Source: Ralstonia pickettii
Lineage (GTDB): Bacteria; Pseudomonadota; Gammaproteobacteria; Burkholderiales; Burkholderiaceae
Direction: 5' to 3'
Length of the DNA: 64,000 nucleotides
Assembly (NCBI RefSeq): GCF_030582395.1
Contig: NZ_CP104381.1
Span: 3,348,001-3,412,000, forward strand
The position numbers were made by a program, and so were the translations under genes. Within the stretch, counting starts at the first letter, position 1; each line of letters begins with the position of its first letter. This document shows positions 11,562 to 20,567 of the stretch, piece after piece. The notes under the pieces were generated by a model. It saw only the letters and a list, made by a program, of their open reading frames with translations, did no database searches and was not told where the DNA came from.

Positions 11562-13955
11562 ATGACTATCCTTGAACAGGCTCTGCCCGAAACTACCGTC
11601 ACCGCCCGCCGTCGCTCGTTCTACGGCATCAAGGTGACGGACATCACCCTGCCCGGCGGCCTATGCCGCAAGGTCGTCTATCCCGCACCACTGCCCGGCG
11701 TCATCATCTTCGTGCATGGCGTCAACTCCACCGGCGAATGGTTCGATGCCGCAGAGGAAGGCCTTTGCAAGGGGCTCAATGCCCGCCTGCAACGCAATGA
11801 CGGACAAATGGCCTACCCCAAGGAGAGCGGCAAGCTGCGTCCCATGCGCTATACAGCCGAGGTGACGGAAGACGGCTATATACGCCGCGACCTCAAAGCC
11901 AACACCTTCATTGAACCGGGCAGCGGCACCAGCCCCGTCATCCGTTTCCGCTGGGGCTACAAAGCCAGCAGCGAAGACGTCGTCCAGGAAGATGGCACCG
12001 TCCGCAACGAGCTTGCCAGTGTGGGCGGCAATATTCTGCTCGACGAGAAAAACGCCTGGGGCGGCGGTCCGTTCGTCAATGGCGCCTCCGCTCTGCCAGA
12101 TCTGTTCGGCAAGGGCACTGACAGCGAAGTCTTGGGCGGTCTGTTTGAACTTCAGCACCTGCAAACCAGCGACCGGCAAATCTACAGCGCGCCCACGCGC
12201 CACTACCAGGCCTTTGCCGCGTGGCGGTTAGCCAAGCTGGTCGCTCGCATCCGCGAGCTGCACCGCGACATCTTCGAACGCGATTGCCCCGTCACCGTCG
12301 TCTGCCATAGCCAGGGCAACATGGTGGGCTTGGCGTCTGCCTACTTCGGAGCTAACCATCCCGAGTTCCAATCATTGGGCGTAGCCGACACCTACGTCCT
12401 CGCCAACCCGCCTTACAGCCTGCGCGGTAGTCGCCTGGATAACTTCAGCCAATTTGATGGCGCAGGCCGCGTCACCTACGACGCGCGCGTTGCCGGCCTC
12501 AAGGGCTTCTTCGACATCGTGCGCCACTTCCAGGCCCGGGCCCAACACTACAGCCACCACGCCGTGGATCAGCTCGGATTTAACGCGTGCCCCCAGAATG
12601 GCGACACCCCGCGCACTGCCGCACAGGACAGCGCTGACCACCAGACCCGGGGGCGCGTCTTCCTCTATTGCTGCCCGCACGACCGCGTCATCTCTGTCTC
12701 ACCGGTGCAGGGCATGGGCTGGCTTGGCTTGAACGACAAGGATGTGCAAGCCACCGGGGCTCAGGGCATTCTGTTCCAACGCGTGTGGGCGCAAACCAAG
12801 CCGGGCACCCCGTACAAGGTGGGCGCAGAACCCGGCTACCGTTACCGTTATTGGCATGACACCATCGGCGCCACACCGGCCGATGTGGGCAGCGGTTGGG
12901 ATGACACCACCGGCACCTTCAAACCGCGGAACACCAACCCCACCTTCTGGACGCCGTCCCCTGACACCGCGAGTGTTTCCTTCGCCAGGATCTGGGGTGA
13001 TTCGCGCAAGAGCATTTGGGGCAAGCTTGTCGCCAGCGCAGCCGGCGTTCCGATCCAAGCCATCATGTGGGCTGGCCAAGCCCTCAAGGGCGCCACCCAC
13101 GTCAATGCCGACCCAGCGGATGACTGGACCGTGCTGGTCAATGCCCCCAAGGTGCCCAGCGGCGGCATCGTGCCCCAGGCCGTTTACCTGCCGCACGGCA
13201 GGCCCCGACCCGGCGAGACCTCACATCCGGATGGCGTGCGCACCATCGGCCCCTTCAACGCGCACAAGGAATCCGCCAGCGATGCGCTGAACCGCAAGCG
13301 GAGCATCCCTGAAGGCCAGTTCGACCCCTACGCCGAGCAACGCAAGACCGGCCACGGCAATGCCGCCAGCGAAGCCGCCATGCGCTACGACCAGAACGCG
13401 GGGGTGCGCCAGCGCGCGCGGCGCGAACTCTACAACGACGACGGCACCGCCAGGAAGGGCGCGCCCTTTGCGGAAGACGACGTCAAGAAGATGAACGCCG
13501 CACAACACCACACCTTGCGCGGCACCACGTTTGGCGCTTTCGAACAGCAAGAGCGCACCGCCCTGATGAAGGACGGTGAAGACGCGCAAGCCACCAACCA
13601 CTCCACCATCCTCACCAACGCCATGCATGCGGAGCATGTGCTCGCCTATGACGTGGACGTGGGCATGTGCCACTTCGATGAGTTGTTGATGAACCAGTTG
13701 CGGCGGATGGCAGATTGGCGGTGGTGCAAGCCGATGGACGATGACGAGTACCCACCGGGGCGCGATCTCAAGAACGACAGCGAGTTCACGTACTACGGCA
13801 CGAAGGCGGCGCTCTACGACAACGGCCCGTTGGAGCAACACAAAAACCTAGCGGCTACCAAGGGCGCTGTCAGGGCTATCGCCATTGACGACGCGCGCAA
13901 TCCGGGGCGCTTAGATGCGTACCACATGCCGCCAGACGGACCACGCTACGCCTGA
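11562..13955 (+). CDS. tle3: Tle3-like type VI secretion phospholipase effector (alpha/beta hydrolase with DUF3274-type C-terminus)
   Basis: 797-residue alpha/beta hydrolase. VIIFVHGVNSTGEWFD is the oxyanion-hole strand and VVCHSQGNMVGLAS holds the nucleophile elbow, with Ser250 as predicted nucleophile (C-H-S-Q-G in place of GxSxG). The C-terminal third, including TILTNAMHAEHVLAYDVDVG, resembles the DUF3274 region that marks Tle3 lipases. In Pseudomonas aeruginosa Tle3 is a type VI antibacterial phospholipase that needs the adaptor Tla3 for loading on VgrG. Here a Tla3-like gene follows after nine bases, which supports the call. No signal peptide is seen, as expected for a type VI cargo. No cognate immunity gene is evident next to it. 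ATG 11562 is preferred over an upstream ATG at 11475 because the first 29 residues are not protein-like. Confidence 0.8.
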   Translation: MTILEQALPETTVTARRRSFYGIKVTDITLPGGLCRKVVYPAPLPGVIIFVHGVNSTGEWFDAAEEGLCKGLNARLQRNDGQMAYPKESGKLRPMRYTAEVTEDGYIRRDLKANTFIEPGSGTSPVIRFRWGYKASSEDVVQEDGTVRNELASVGGNILLDEKNAWGGGPFVNGASALPDLFGKGTDSEVLGGLFELQHLQTSDRQIYSAPTRHYQAFAAWRLAKLVARIRELHRDIFERDCPVTVVCHSQGNMVGLASAYFGANHPEFQSLGVADTYVLANPPYSLRGSRLDNFSQFDGAGRVTYDARVAGLKGFFDIVRHFQARAQHYSHHAVDQLGFNACPQNGDTPRTAAQDSADHQTRGRVFLYCCPHDRVISVSPVQGMGWLGLNDKDVQATGAQGILFQRVWAQTKPGTPYKVGAEPGYRYRYWHDTIGATPADVGSGWDDTTGTFKPRNTNPTFWTPSPDTASVSFARIWGDSRKSIWGKLVASAAGVPIQAIMWAGQALKGATHVNADPADDWTVLVNAPKVPSGGIVPQAVYLPHGRPRPGETSHPDGVRTIGPFNAHKESASDALNRKRSIPEGQFDPYAEQRKTGHGNAASEAAMRYDQNAGVRQRARRELYNDDGTARKGAPFAEDDVKKMNAAQHHTLRGTTFGAFEQQERTALMKDGEDAQATNHSTILTNAMHAEHVLAYDVDVGMCHFDELLMNQLRRMADWRWCKPMDDDEYPPGRDLKNDSEFTYYGTKAALYDNGPLEQHKNLAATKGAVRAIAIDDARNPGRLDAYHMPPDGPRYA

Positions 13956-13964
13956 GGAAACCAC

Positions 13965-15563
13965 ATGCGCGATTCATTTCATCTCATCGTTTATCGGCGT
14001 GCCGTCACCCACGTGCTCGCAGCCGCCTGCTTGTTGCTTTCTGCCTGTCAATCCGGAGTCCAGATGCCCAATAACAAAACCTACTACCGCCAACCCATCG
14101 CCTGGCCGCGCATGCAAACGCAAGCACAACAAGGCGATTCGGCCCAGAGCCCCGCCGCCGTCTTGCTGGGGGTGCAATGGCTTAACCCGCTGATGTGGCG
14201 GGACTACCCAACCCAATGGAATCTGCTGTGGGCACAAGGGCTCGCACAGCCCAATGACGACGACCTGCAGGCGAAGCGCTTCAAGCTGGGCGATGCAGTG
14301 GGCCAAGTGACCAGTGGCGTGGCTCGCTACAAGAACCTAGAGGATTTGCCGCATGTGAAGCGTGACAGATTCGAGACGGCATTGAGTGATTTGATTACCG
14401 CCCCGCTGCTCACCTTCAACGACTATTTGGAAAACCCGAACTACTTCTATTCCCTCAAGCGGGGTACCAGCCGCCCGAACTACTTCGACCCGAACGTGTT
14501 CTTTGGCTTGCCGCGCGAGTGGTTGAACACGCCAACCTACCTTGACGACACTCACCCCAGTACGGGCCAGAAAGACCTTCTTGAAGAGCAAAAGGCCATG
14601 GGCATGCCCGCGCCCAGCATCCTCGCCTACGACGCCGCCCATGCCGAAGAACGTATGCGCGACTACTGGGTCACGCTGCACAAAGACGACAGGGGTAGGA
14701 CCGTGCGCGGTACGCGCGTCTTTCCAGAAATGATTATTGGCGAGCGCACCCTGTCACTGCAGGCAGTGCGGCGGCTGGTGTTTCACGAGATCGCGAGCGA
14801 TGCCCAAGCCAAAAGCATGCTGCTCAACCCCGAAGGCAAGTTACCCAACGTCACGGTGTCGGCAGGCGACACCAACGTCGGCTTCTACAACCTGCAAGAC
14901 GCCCTCAAGTTCCTGGCACAACACCCCGACAAGCTGGCGTGGGTATGGAACGTAGACGCGCCCAACTACCCCATGGGCGAGCAGACCAACGAAAACACCG
15001 CCCTGCTGATCCTCGGCCACCCGAGCGCCGACTGGGGCTACACAGCACTGGCCTCGTTCTACACCCCGCATCAACACCAAGGCGCCATCGGCAACAAGGC
15101 CGCCAATCCCGGCGGCGCGTGGACCGGTCTCATGCAAGCCGTGCAGGCACAGGCCGCAGAACAGCATCCTGTCGAACGCGTCTACTACGACGTGCCCAGG
15201 CATGCAGGCAATGTCACCTCGTTGATGGGGCCGCTGCGCGCCGCGATTCATCAGCAGTGGCCCGACCTGGACCAGATCGACAACGTGCACAGCGTAGCTG
15301 AACATATGGAGGGGCCCGCGCGGGCAGCCAGCTTTGCCGTGAATGCCGCGTTTGCGGCGGCTTACGCAAACCAGAGCGGCAAGAGCGCCGTCGTCACCAG
15401 CGTGGCCGATGCGACCGATAGCTGGGCAGTGCTGATCGGGCCGCCGCCGGGCTGGCAACCCAAGCCGCCGGTGACGTACTGGCCGCGTGCACGAGGCGAG
15501 AACCGGGCGTATTGGGCGTGGTTTGGAGAGCGGACCGACGGCAATAAGGCCAACGTTCAATGA
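13965..15563 (+). CDS. tla3: Tla3-like type VI effector adaptor (DUF2875-type) with a lipoprotein-like N-terminus
   Basis: 532 residues. The body matches the DUF2875 proteins that include P. aeruginosa Tla3, the adaptor that carries Tle3 to VgrG: LNPLMWRDYPTQWNLLW near the start, LAWVWNVDAPNYPMGEQTNENTALL in the middle, and WPRARGENRAYWAWFG at the end. Two starts are plausible. ATG 13965 (GAGGAAA upstream) gives a basic start, a hydrophobic run and LLLSAC, a good lipobox with Cys28. ATG 14064 (GGAG five bases upstream) removes that segment and would leave a cytoplasmic protein. A loading adaptor should meet its cargo in the cytoplasm, so the second start is biologically attractive. Gene order effector-adaptor matches the P. 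aeruginosa cluster. Confidence 0.78.
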   Translation: MRDSFHLIVYRRAVTHVLAAACLLLSACQSGVQMPNNKTYYRQPIAWPRMQTQAQQGDSAQSPAAVLLGVQWLNPLMWRDYPTQWNLLWAQGLAQPNDDDLQAKRFKLGDAVGQVTSGVARYKNLEDLPHVKRDRFETALSDLITAPLLTFNDYLENPNYFYSLKRGTSRPNYFDPNVFFGLPREWLNTPTYLDDTHPSTGQKDLLEEQKAMGMPAPSILAYDAAHAEERMRDYWVTLHKDDRGRTVRGTRVFPEMIIGERTLSLQAVRRLVFHEIASDAQAKSMLLNPEGKLPNVTVSAGDTNVGFYNLQDALKFLAQHPDKLAWVWNVDAPNYPMGEQTNENTALLILGHPSADWGYTALASFYTPHQHQGAIGNKAANPGGAWTGLMQAVQAQAAEQHPVERVYYDVPRHAGNVTSLMGPLRAAIHQQWPDLDQIDNVHSVAEHMEGPARAASFAVNAAFAAAYANQSGKSAVVTSVADATDSWAVLIGPPPGWQPKPPVTYWPRARGENRAYWAWFGERTDGNKANVQ

Positions 15564-15581
15564 AACCGGTACGAGACAGGT

Positions 15582-15941
15582 TCAACGCGCCTGGCACGTC
15601 ACCTGCACATTGTTCACGTCACCATTGACCCTGCCGCTGCCGTTGGTCACCACGCAGTTGGCCGATGGGGGCTGCGTGCTGATCGTCACCACATAGCTGC
15701 CGTCGAACGGCACCAGCCCGCCAAACACGAACGGGCCGTTGGCGGCCAGCGTGAGCGAATCGCGGCCGTTGTTGAGCAATACGATCGACTGCCCGCCGGG
15801 CAGCCCGGACAACGTGCCGCCAATCGAGAAGGCGCTGCCGATGGGCGAGCCCAGGCTGATGTAGCCATTGCAGGCACCGAGCAGGGCGCACAGCGCTGCC
15901 ACTGGCAGGCAGCGCACCCGCGGGATCGGCAGGCGTTTCAT
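15582..15941 (-). CDS. small lipoprotein with one beta-sandwich repeat domain
   Basis: 119-residue predicted lipoprotein: after a basic start, LPVAALCALLGAC gives a lipobox with Cys24. The rest is a single copy of a repeat known from many proteobacterial exported proteins, with the pattern GGTLSGLPGGQSIVLLNNG, then DSLTLAANGPFVF and a Cys-containing end (VTNGSGRVNGDVNNVQVTC). Two cysteines (in ANCVV and QVTC) could form a disulfide. It starts 14 bases after the thiD stop on the same strand and may be cotranscribed with it, with no obvious functional link. It converges on the Tla3-like gene with 18 bases between. Function unknown. Confidence 0.72.
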   Translation of the reverse strand: MKRLPIPRVRCLPVAALCALLGACNGYISLGSPIGSAFSIGGTLSGLPGGQSIVLLNNGRDSLTLAANGPFVFGGLVPFDGSYVVTISTQPPSANCVVTNGSGRVNGDVNNVQVTCQAR

Positions 15942-15955
15942 GGCGGCTCCCCTGA

Positions 15956-16867
15956 TCAGTCTTCCTCGACATCCACGTCGAGCGAACGCGGCGCTGCGAG
16001 CGGCCGCGGCGCGAACCCGTGGTTCAACGGACCCGCCCCCCGCCCGAGGGCTAGGTGCCGGCCCGCGCCGATTGCGTGCAGCAGGTAATCGAGCGAGGCT
16101 TCGATGGCGACTTGCAGCGCATCGCCGCGTGCCAGATGTGCGGCAATGGCGGCGGACAGCGTGCAGCCCGTGCCGTGCGTGTGCGGCGTGTCGATGTAGG
16201 TATGGGCGTAGACGCGTTCGGTGCCATCGGCGGTGACAAGCACGTCTTGCAGCACGCCGTCTTCGCCCGCGTTGGAAGCGGCGCTCAGATGCCCACCCTT
16301 GAGCAGCACGGCGCGGGGACCGAGCGCCAGCAGGTCGCGCGCGGCGGGCAGCATGTCGTCGGCCGTGCGCACTTGTCGGCCAAGTAGCGCGCTGGCTTCC
16401 GGCAGGTTGGGCGTGACGAGCAGCGCGCGCGGGAACAACCATTTCGCCATCGCCTGTGCCGTGGCATCGCTGCCGAGTTGCGCGCCGCTGGTGCTGACCA
16501 TGACCGGATCGACGACGAGGTTGGCGATCGGGTGGCGGTCCAGCGCCGAGAGAATGGCTTCCACCACCTGCGGCGTGCCCAGCATGCCGGTCTTGGCGGC
16601 GTCCACGCCAATGTCGCTTGCCACGGCGTCGATCTGCGCGGCCACGATGTCGGGGGTGAGCGATTCCACTGCCGTCACGCCCAGCGTGTTCTGCGCGGTG
16701 ATGGCCGTGATGGCTGACATGCCGTAGCAGCCGAGCGCGGCAAACGTCTTCAGGTCAGCCTGGATGCCCGCACCGCCACCGCTGTCCGAACCGGCGATGG
16801 TGAGCACGCGCGGCACGTGCGAGGCGGGAGCGGCAAACGCAGCGAGGGTCGGGTCGGTGATCGTCAT
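15956..16867 (-). CDS. thiD: bifunctional hydroxymethylpyrimidine (phosphate) kinase ThiD
   Basis: Ribokinase-fold kinase that phosphorylates hydroxymethylpyrimidine and its phosphate to the diphosphate used by ThiE. 303 residues. VLTIAGSDSGGGAGIQADLK is the N-terminal signature, VVDPVMVSTSGAQLG and LLVTPNLPEASALLG the middle, VLLKGGHL the nucleotide strand, and HTHGTGCTLSAAIAAHLARG the anion-hole and catalytic region. Residues 1-18 extend beyond the usual start. It is separated from the thiCOSGE operon by 5 kb, is on the other strand, and has no TPP riboswitch in its 59-base leader, so it is probably not under the same control. A possible -10 (TATAGT on the minus strand) lies near 16896. Confidence 0.95.
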   Translation of the reverse strand: MTITDPTLAAFAAPASHVPRVLTIAGSDSGGGAGIQADLKTFAALGCYGMSAITAITAQNTLGVTAVESLTPDIVAAQIDAVASDIGVDAAKTGMLGTPQVVEAILSALDRHPIANLVVDPVMVSTSGAQLGSDATAQAMAKWLFPRALLVTPNLPEASALLGRQVRTADDMLPAARDLLALGPRAVLLKGGHLSAASNAGEDGVLQDVLVTADGTERVYAHTYIDTPHTHGTGCTLSAAIAAHLARGDALQVAIEASLDYLLHAIGAGRHLALGRGAGPLNHGFAPRPLAAPRSLDVDVEED

Positions 16868-16926
16868 GGCGCGTGCAAACGTTGGGGGTGTTCGCACTAT
16901 AGCGCTATCACGCACCGACCGAAGGG

Positions 16927-17622
16927 TCAGTCCATCAGGTCGGTGTAATCGGCGGCAGTGTAGCGCTGGGCACGCTCCCACGGGGCTGCGGCGGGCGCCG
17001 GCAATGCCGTCACGCGAGTGAGCTTGCGTTGGGTGCCGGTGGCGTTGCGCGATTCCACGCGACGCGGGTATTGGCCAGCCACGTCCCAATCGACGGTGAC
17101 GGTGCGCTCGCCCTGCGTCGAGCGGTAGGTCTGCACGCCATTGCGTACCGGGCCTTCGGCGCGCATGCCTTTGAGCGCGGCCGGGTCGAGCAAGTGATAC
17201 GCCGTCGCCCACGAGCCGTCGAAGCCAATATTGGAATATTCGGCAGGTTCCACCGCGTAGTTCTTTTGTTGCGATTCGCTCACCACGCGCACGGTCAGCG
17301 TGCCCTGGGCGTCGCGTTCGATCCAGCGCGGTGCGGTGTCGGTATCGGCGTGCTTGTGGCCGGCGTGGGCGTTGGCGTGGTCATGCTCGGCGTGCGCCGA
17401 CGCGGGCGGCAGTTCGCGCGCGATCCAGACACGGTCGCCCTGGCGATAGACGCGCTCTGCAAAGCGGACGTCGCGCTGGATGCCGTCGGTGCCGAGCGAC
17501 GACAGTCGGTGTTCGACGCGCAGGGCGGTCAGCGAGTGGGACGAAGCCGGCCCGGCGGCCTGTGCCGTGGCAGCGAGCGCAGCGAGGGCAAACGAAAACA
17601 GAATGCGGACAGATCGGGTCAT
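16927..17622 (-). CDS. exported hypothetical protein with a histidine-rich segment
   Basis: 231 residues with a clear signal peptide (ILFSFALAALAATAQAA). Around residues 75-95 there is a His/Ala/Asp-rich stretch (AHAEHDHANAHAGHKHAD) of the kind that binds zinc or other divalent metals. The remaining sequence is polar and beta-rich, with motifs such as VEPAEYSNIGFDGSWATAYHLLDP, and I do not recognise a named family. It lies downstream of two alkaline phosphatase genes on the same strand, though a strong terminator stands between. A metal-buffering role near zinc-dependent phosphatases is speculation. It overlaps no other gene; thiD follows 59 bases on. Confidence 0.7.
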   Translation of the reverse strand: MTRSVRILFSFALAALAATAQAAGPASSHSLTALRVEHRLSSLGTDGIQRDVRFAERVYRQGDRVWIARELPPASAHAEHDHANAHAGHKHADTDTAPRWIERDAQGTLTVRVVSESQQKNYAVEPAEYSNIGFDGSWATAYHLLDPAALKGMRAEGPVRNGVQTYRSTQGERTVTVDWDVAGQYPRRVESRNATGTQRKLTRVTALPAPAAAPWERAQRYTAADYTDLMD

Positions 17623-17644
17623 ACGAATGCGGTCAGGCTGAAAC

Positions 17645-17678
17645 GAAAAAAGCGCATGCCGATTGCCTCGGCATGCGC
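17645..17678 (-). terminator. intrinsic terminator after the alkaline phosphatase operon
   Basis: An 11-bp perfect stem (17652-17662 with 17668-17678) is followed on the minus strand by six T residues (the A run at 17646-17651). It closes the pair of phosphatase genes. Confidence 0.9.
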
Positions 17679-17697
17679 ATCAATGGAAACGCAGGAA

Positions 17698-19092
17698 TCA
17701 GAGGCCCATGGCCGTCTTGACCACGCCGAACACTTTCGTGTTGTCCAGCGTGCCCTTCAGCGGTGCGCTGCCCGGACCAGAGGAGAACAGCATCACATCC
17801 CCGCCGCCGTGCGTTTCCGAACCAGGCGTGCCGAGCTGCACACCCACTTCCTGCAGGTAATCGTCTGCAGCCGTATCGACCGCGGCCACGTTGTCGCGGG
17901 TGGCCTTGCGCGTTGTGCCGCCGTTGCCGAACACCAGCGTGGTGTACGGCAGGCCGTCGGCGGCCAATTGCGGCTGGCCGGTCTTGATGTCGTTCGACAC
18001 GCCCAGGATCGGGTTGCCCTTGCGGGGGTAGCCGTTGATCGTCATCGTGTGGTCGTGATCGGCTGTGACGACGATGAGCGTGTTTGACAGATCCGCCGTG
18101 CCGAGCGCGCGCTTGATGGCTTCGTCAAACGCGCCCGCGTCTTCCAGTGCGCGCTTGGCATTGGTGCCGTGTAGCGCATGGTCGATGCGGCCACCTTCCA
18201 CCATCAGGAAGTAGCCCTTGCCGTTTTTCTGCAGCACGCGGATGGCCTTCTCGGTCATGTCGGCTAGGCTGGGCTCATCCACATTGTTCTTTTTGCGGTC
18301 CAGCTCGTAGTTCATGTGGTCGAGGTTGAACAGGCCGAGCAGCTTGTTCGTCGTGGCCGGATTGACGGCCGTCAGTGCCGTGCCAGTGGTCACGTAGGTG
18401 TAGCCGGCGGTCTGGAACTGCGCGGTCAGGTCGGTCGCGTCGGTGCGCTTGCTGCCCGTCGTGCCTTGCGGCAGGTAGTGACGGCGGCCGCCGCCGAGCA
18501 GCACGTCCAGGCCGTCCTTGAGCGCGGCGTTGTACAGCGCGTTGCCGGGCGTGCCCTGCGCGGCGATCTGGTTTTCACCGTCGCGGTGGCAGATGTGCGA
18601 GTACGTGGCGGCCGGCGTGGCGTGCGTGACGCGCGTGGTTGTCACCGCGCCCACCGATTTGCCGGCAGCCTTGGCGAGTTCGAGCAGCGTCACGGCCGGC
18701 GTGCCGTTGTTGGCGGGGCACGTGCTGTCTGCACCGCTCACGTACCCCTTGCCGGTGGCGTCGCTGGCCTTGGTGTCGGCCGACATGGAGATGACTTCGT
18801 TGTTCATCTTCACGCCGGTCATGTACGCCGACATCGACGGCGCGCTGTCGGTGGTCTGCGCATCGTTGGAGTACGTCTTGATGCGTGCCGTGCGCTTGAG
18901 CGATTCCATCGTCAGGCGTCCGGCCTCGCCCACCTTGTAGATGCGCGTGGCGGTGACGGTGGTCGGGCCCATGCCGTCGCCCAGGAAGAAGATCACGTTC
19001 TTGGCTTCACCGGCGGCGTGCGCTTGGGCGCAGGCACCGGCTGCCAGCGCCAGCAGCGTGGCGCGCAGGATACGGTTCGATTGCGTGTTCAT
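17698..19092 (-). CDS. alkaline phosphatase, exported (PhoA family)
   Basis: Zn/Mg-dependent phosphomonoesterase of 464 residues. The N-terminus is a Sec signal peptide ending AQAHA. NVIFFLGDGMG holds the first metal Asp, QTTDSAPSMSAYMTG the nucleophile Ser83, FLMVEGGRIDHALHG, VVTADHDHTMTI and ETHGGGDVMLFSSG the other metal ligands. It acts in the periplasm to release phosphate from organic esters. The gene follows a second alkaline phosphatase after 17 bases, so the two form an operon and are plainly paralogs. No convincing PhoB box was found upstream of the pair. Confidence 0.93.
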   Translation of the reverse strand: MNTQSNRILRATLLALAAGACAQAHAAGEAKNVIFFLGDGMGPTTVTATRIYKVGEAGRLTMESLKRTARIKTYSNDAQTTDSAPSMSAYMTGVKMNNEVISMSADTKASDATGKGYVSGADSTCPANNGTPAVTLLELAKAAGKSVGAVTTTRVTHATPAATYSHICHRDGENQIAAQGTPGNALYNAALKDGLDVLLGGGRRHYLPQGTTGSKRTDATDLTAQFQTAGYTYVTTGTALTAVNPATTNKLLGLFNLDHMNYELDRKKNNVDEPSLADMTEKAIRVLQKNGKGYFLMVEGGRIDHALHGTNAKRALEDAGAFDEAIKRALGTADLSNTLIVVTADHDHTMTINGYPRKGNPILGVSNDIKTGQPQLAADGLPYTTLVFGNGGTTRKATRDNVAAVDTAADDYLQEVGVQLGTPGSETHGGGDVMLFSSGPGSAPLKGTLDNTKVFGVVKTAMGL

Positions 19093-19109
19093 GATGTGCC
19101 CTCTCCCTC

Positions 19110-20567
19110 TTACAGACCCACGGCCTGCTTGATGAGGCCGAAGACCTCGGTGTTGTCCATCGTGCCGGTAAAGCGCTCGGCGCCCAGGCCGCGTGCGCCG
19201 ATGAAGACATCGGTGCCGCCGTGCGTTTCGCCGCCCGGTGCAACCGGGATCACGGCTTCCTGGTGGTAGCTCTTGTCGTACACGGCGGCATCGGTCAGTG
19301 CGCCGCGCGTGGCCGGGCGGTTCTCTCCGGTGCCGAAGCCGATGATCGTGAACGGGTTGCCGCCCGTGTCGGTGGCGTTGGCGCCCGTCACGTAGTTCTT
19401 CAGCAGGCCCAGCACGCCGGGGTTGCTGTCGCTGGTCGGGCCCGTGCGCTTGGCGTAGCCGTTGAGCACCAGCGTGTGGTCGTGGTCAGCCGTCACGACG
19501 ATCAGCGTGTTCTTCAGGCCCGGGTCGATCGTGTTGAGCTTGTCGATCGCGCCACGGATGGCGGAGTCGAACGCCACCGTGTCCTGCAGCGCCTTGCGGG
19601 CGGTGGTCTCGTGCAGCGCGTGGTCGATGCGGCCGCCTTCCACCATCAGGAAGAAGCCCTTCTTCTTGGCGGCCAGCACGTCGATGGCCTTGTTGGTCAT
19701 CTCGCCCAGGCTCGGTTCCTTGCTCGGGTCTCGATCCAGGTCGTACGACATGTGGCTGCTGGTGAACAGGCCGACGACCTTGCCGTCGGTGGCTTGCAGC
19801 GTGTCGAATTCGGCCTTGTTGCTGGCATAGCGGTAGCCGCCCGCCTTGAGTTCGGCGATCAGGTCGCGGCCATCGGTGCGTGCGCCGCCTGCCGTGGTCG
19901 GCTGGAAGTGCTTGCGGCCGCCGCCGAAGACGACGTCCACACCATCGCCCAGCGCAGCGTTGAAGCCCTTGCCGGCCGGCGTGAGTTGCGCGGCGATGGT
20001 GTTCTCGCCGTCGCGATGGCAAATGTGCGAATACGTGGCGGCCGGCGTGGCGTGCGTGATGCGCGTGGTGGTGACCACGCCCGTGCCATAGCCCGCTGCC
20101 TTCATCAGTTCGAGCAGCGTCGTGACGGGCTTGCCGTTGCCGCTGGGGCAAGTGCTGTCGGCGCCCGAGAGGTAATCCTTGCCGCCAGCGTCATAGGCCA
20201 TCGTGTCCGGCGACATCGAGATGACCTCGTTGTTCATCTTCACGCCGGTCATGTAGGCCGACATCGACGGCGCCGAGTCGGTCACCTGCGCGTTGTTCGA
20301 GAACGTGCGCACGAAGCCGGTTTCCGGCAGCGTGTCCATGGTCAGCTCGCCGTCTTCGCCCACCTTGTAGATGCGCGCGGCGGTCATGGTGGTCAGGCCC
20401 ATGCCGTCGCCCAGGAAGAACACGACGTTCTTGGCGGGCGTGGTGGGCGTGCCGGCATCCGGCGCGGCAGTGCCGGCGTTGCTGGACGTGCCGTCGCTGC
20501 CGCACGCTGCCATGGCGAGGGCGGCTGCCACGGCGGCGGCGTACTTCGTAAGTTTGTGGTTGTGCAT
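19110..20567 (-). CDS. alkaline phosphatase, predicted lipoprotein (PhoA family)
   Basis: 485-residue paralog of the preceding phosphatase. Starting at the ATG complement at 20565-20567, the signal sequence ends in LAMAAC, a lipobox with Cys22. A Gly/Thr/Pro-rich linker to about residue 45 then precedes NVVFFLGDGMG. Catalytic motifs are intact: VTDSAPSMSAYMTG (Ser98), MVEGGRIDHALHE, VVTADHDHTLVL and ETHGGTDVFIGA. The linker and acyl anchor suggest a membrane-tethered form, in contrast to the soluble partner downstream. An upstream extension of 17 codons is open but lacks a ribosome site. Confidence 0.92.
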   Translation of the reverse strand: MHNHKLTKYAAAVAAALAMAACGSDGTSSNAGTAAPDAGTPTTPAKNVVFFLGDGMGLTTMTAARIYKVGEDGELTMDTLPETGFVRTFSNNAQVTDSAPSMSAYMTGVKMNNEVISMSPDTMAYDAGGKDYLSGADSTCPSGNGKPVTTLLELMKAAGYGTGVVTTTRITHATPAATYSHICHRDGENTIAAQLTPAGKGFNAALGDGVDVVFGGGRKHFQPTTAGGARTDGRDLIAELKAGGYRYASNKAEFDTLQATDGKVVGLFTSSHMSYDLDRDPSKEPSLGEMTNKAIDVLAAKKKGFFLMVEGGRIDHALHETTARKALQDTVAFDSAIRGAIDKLNTIDPGLKNTLIVVTADHDHTLVLNGYAKRTGPTSDSNPGVLGLLKNYVTGANATDTGGNPFTIIGFGTGENRPATRGALTDAAVYDKSYHQEAVIPVAPGGETHGGTDVFIGARGLGAERFTGTMDNTEVFGLIKQAVGL

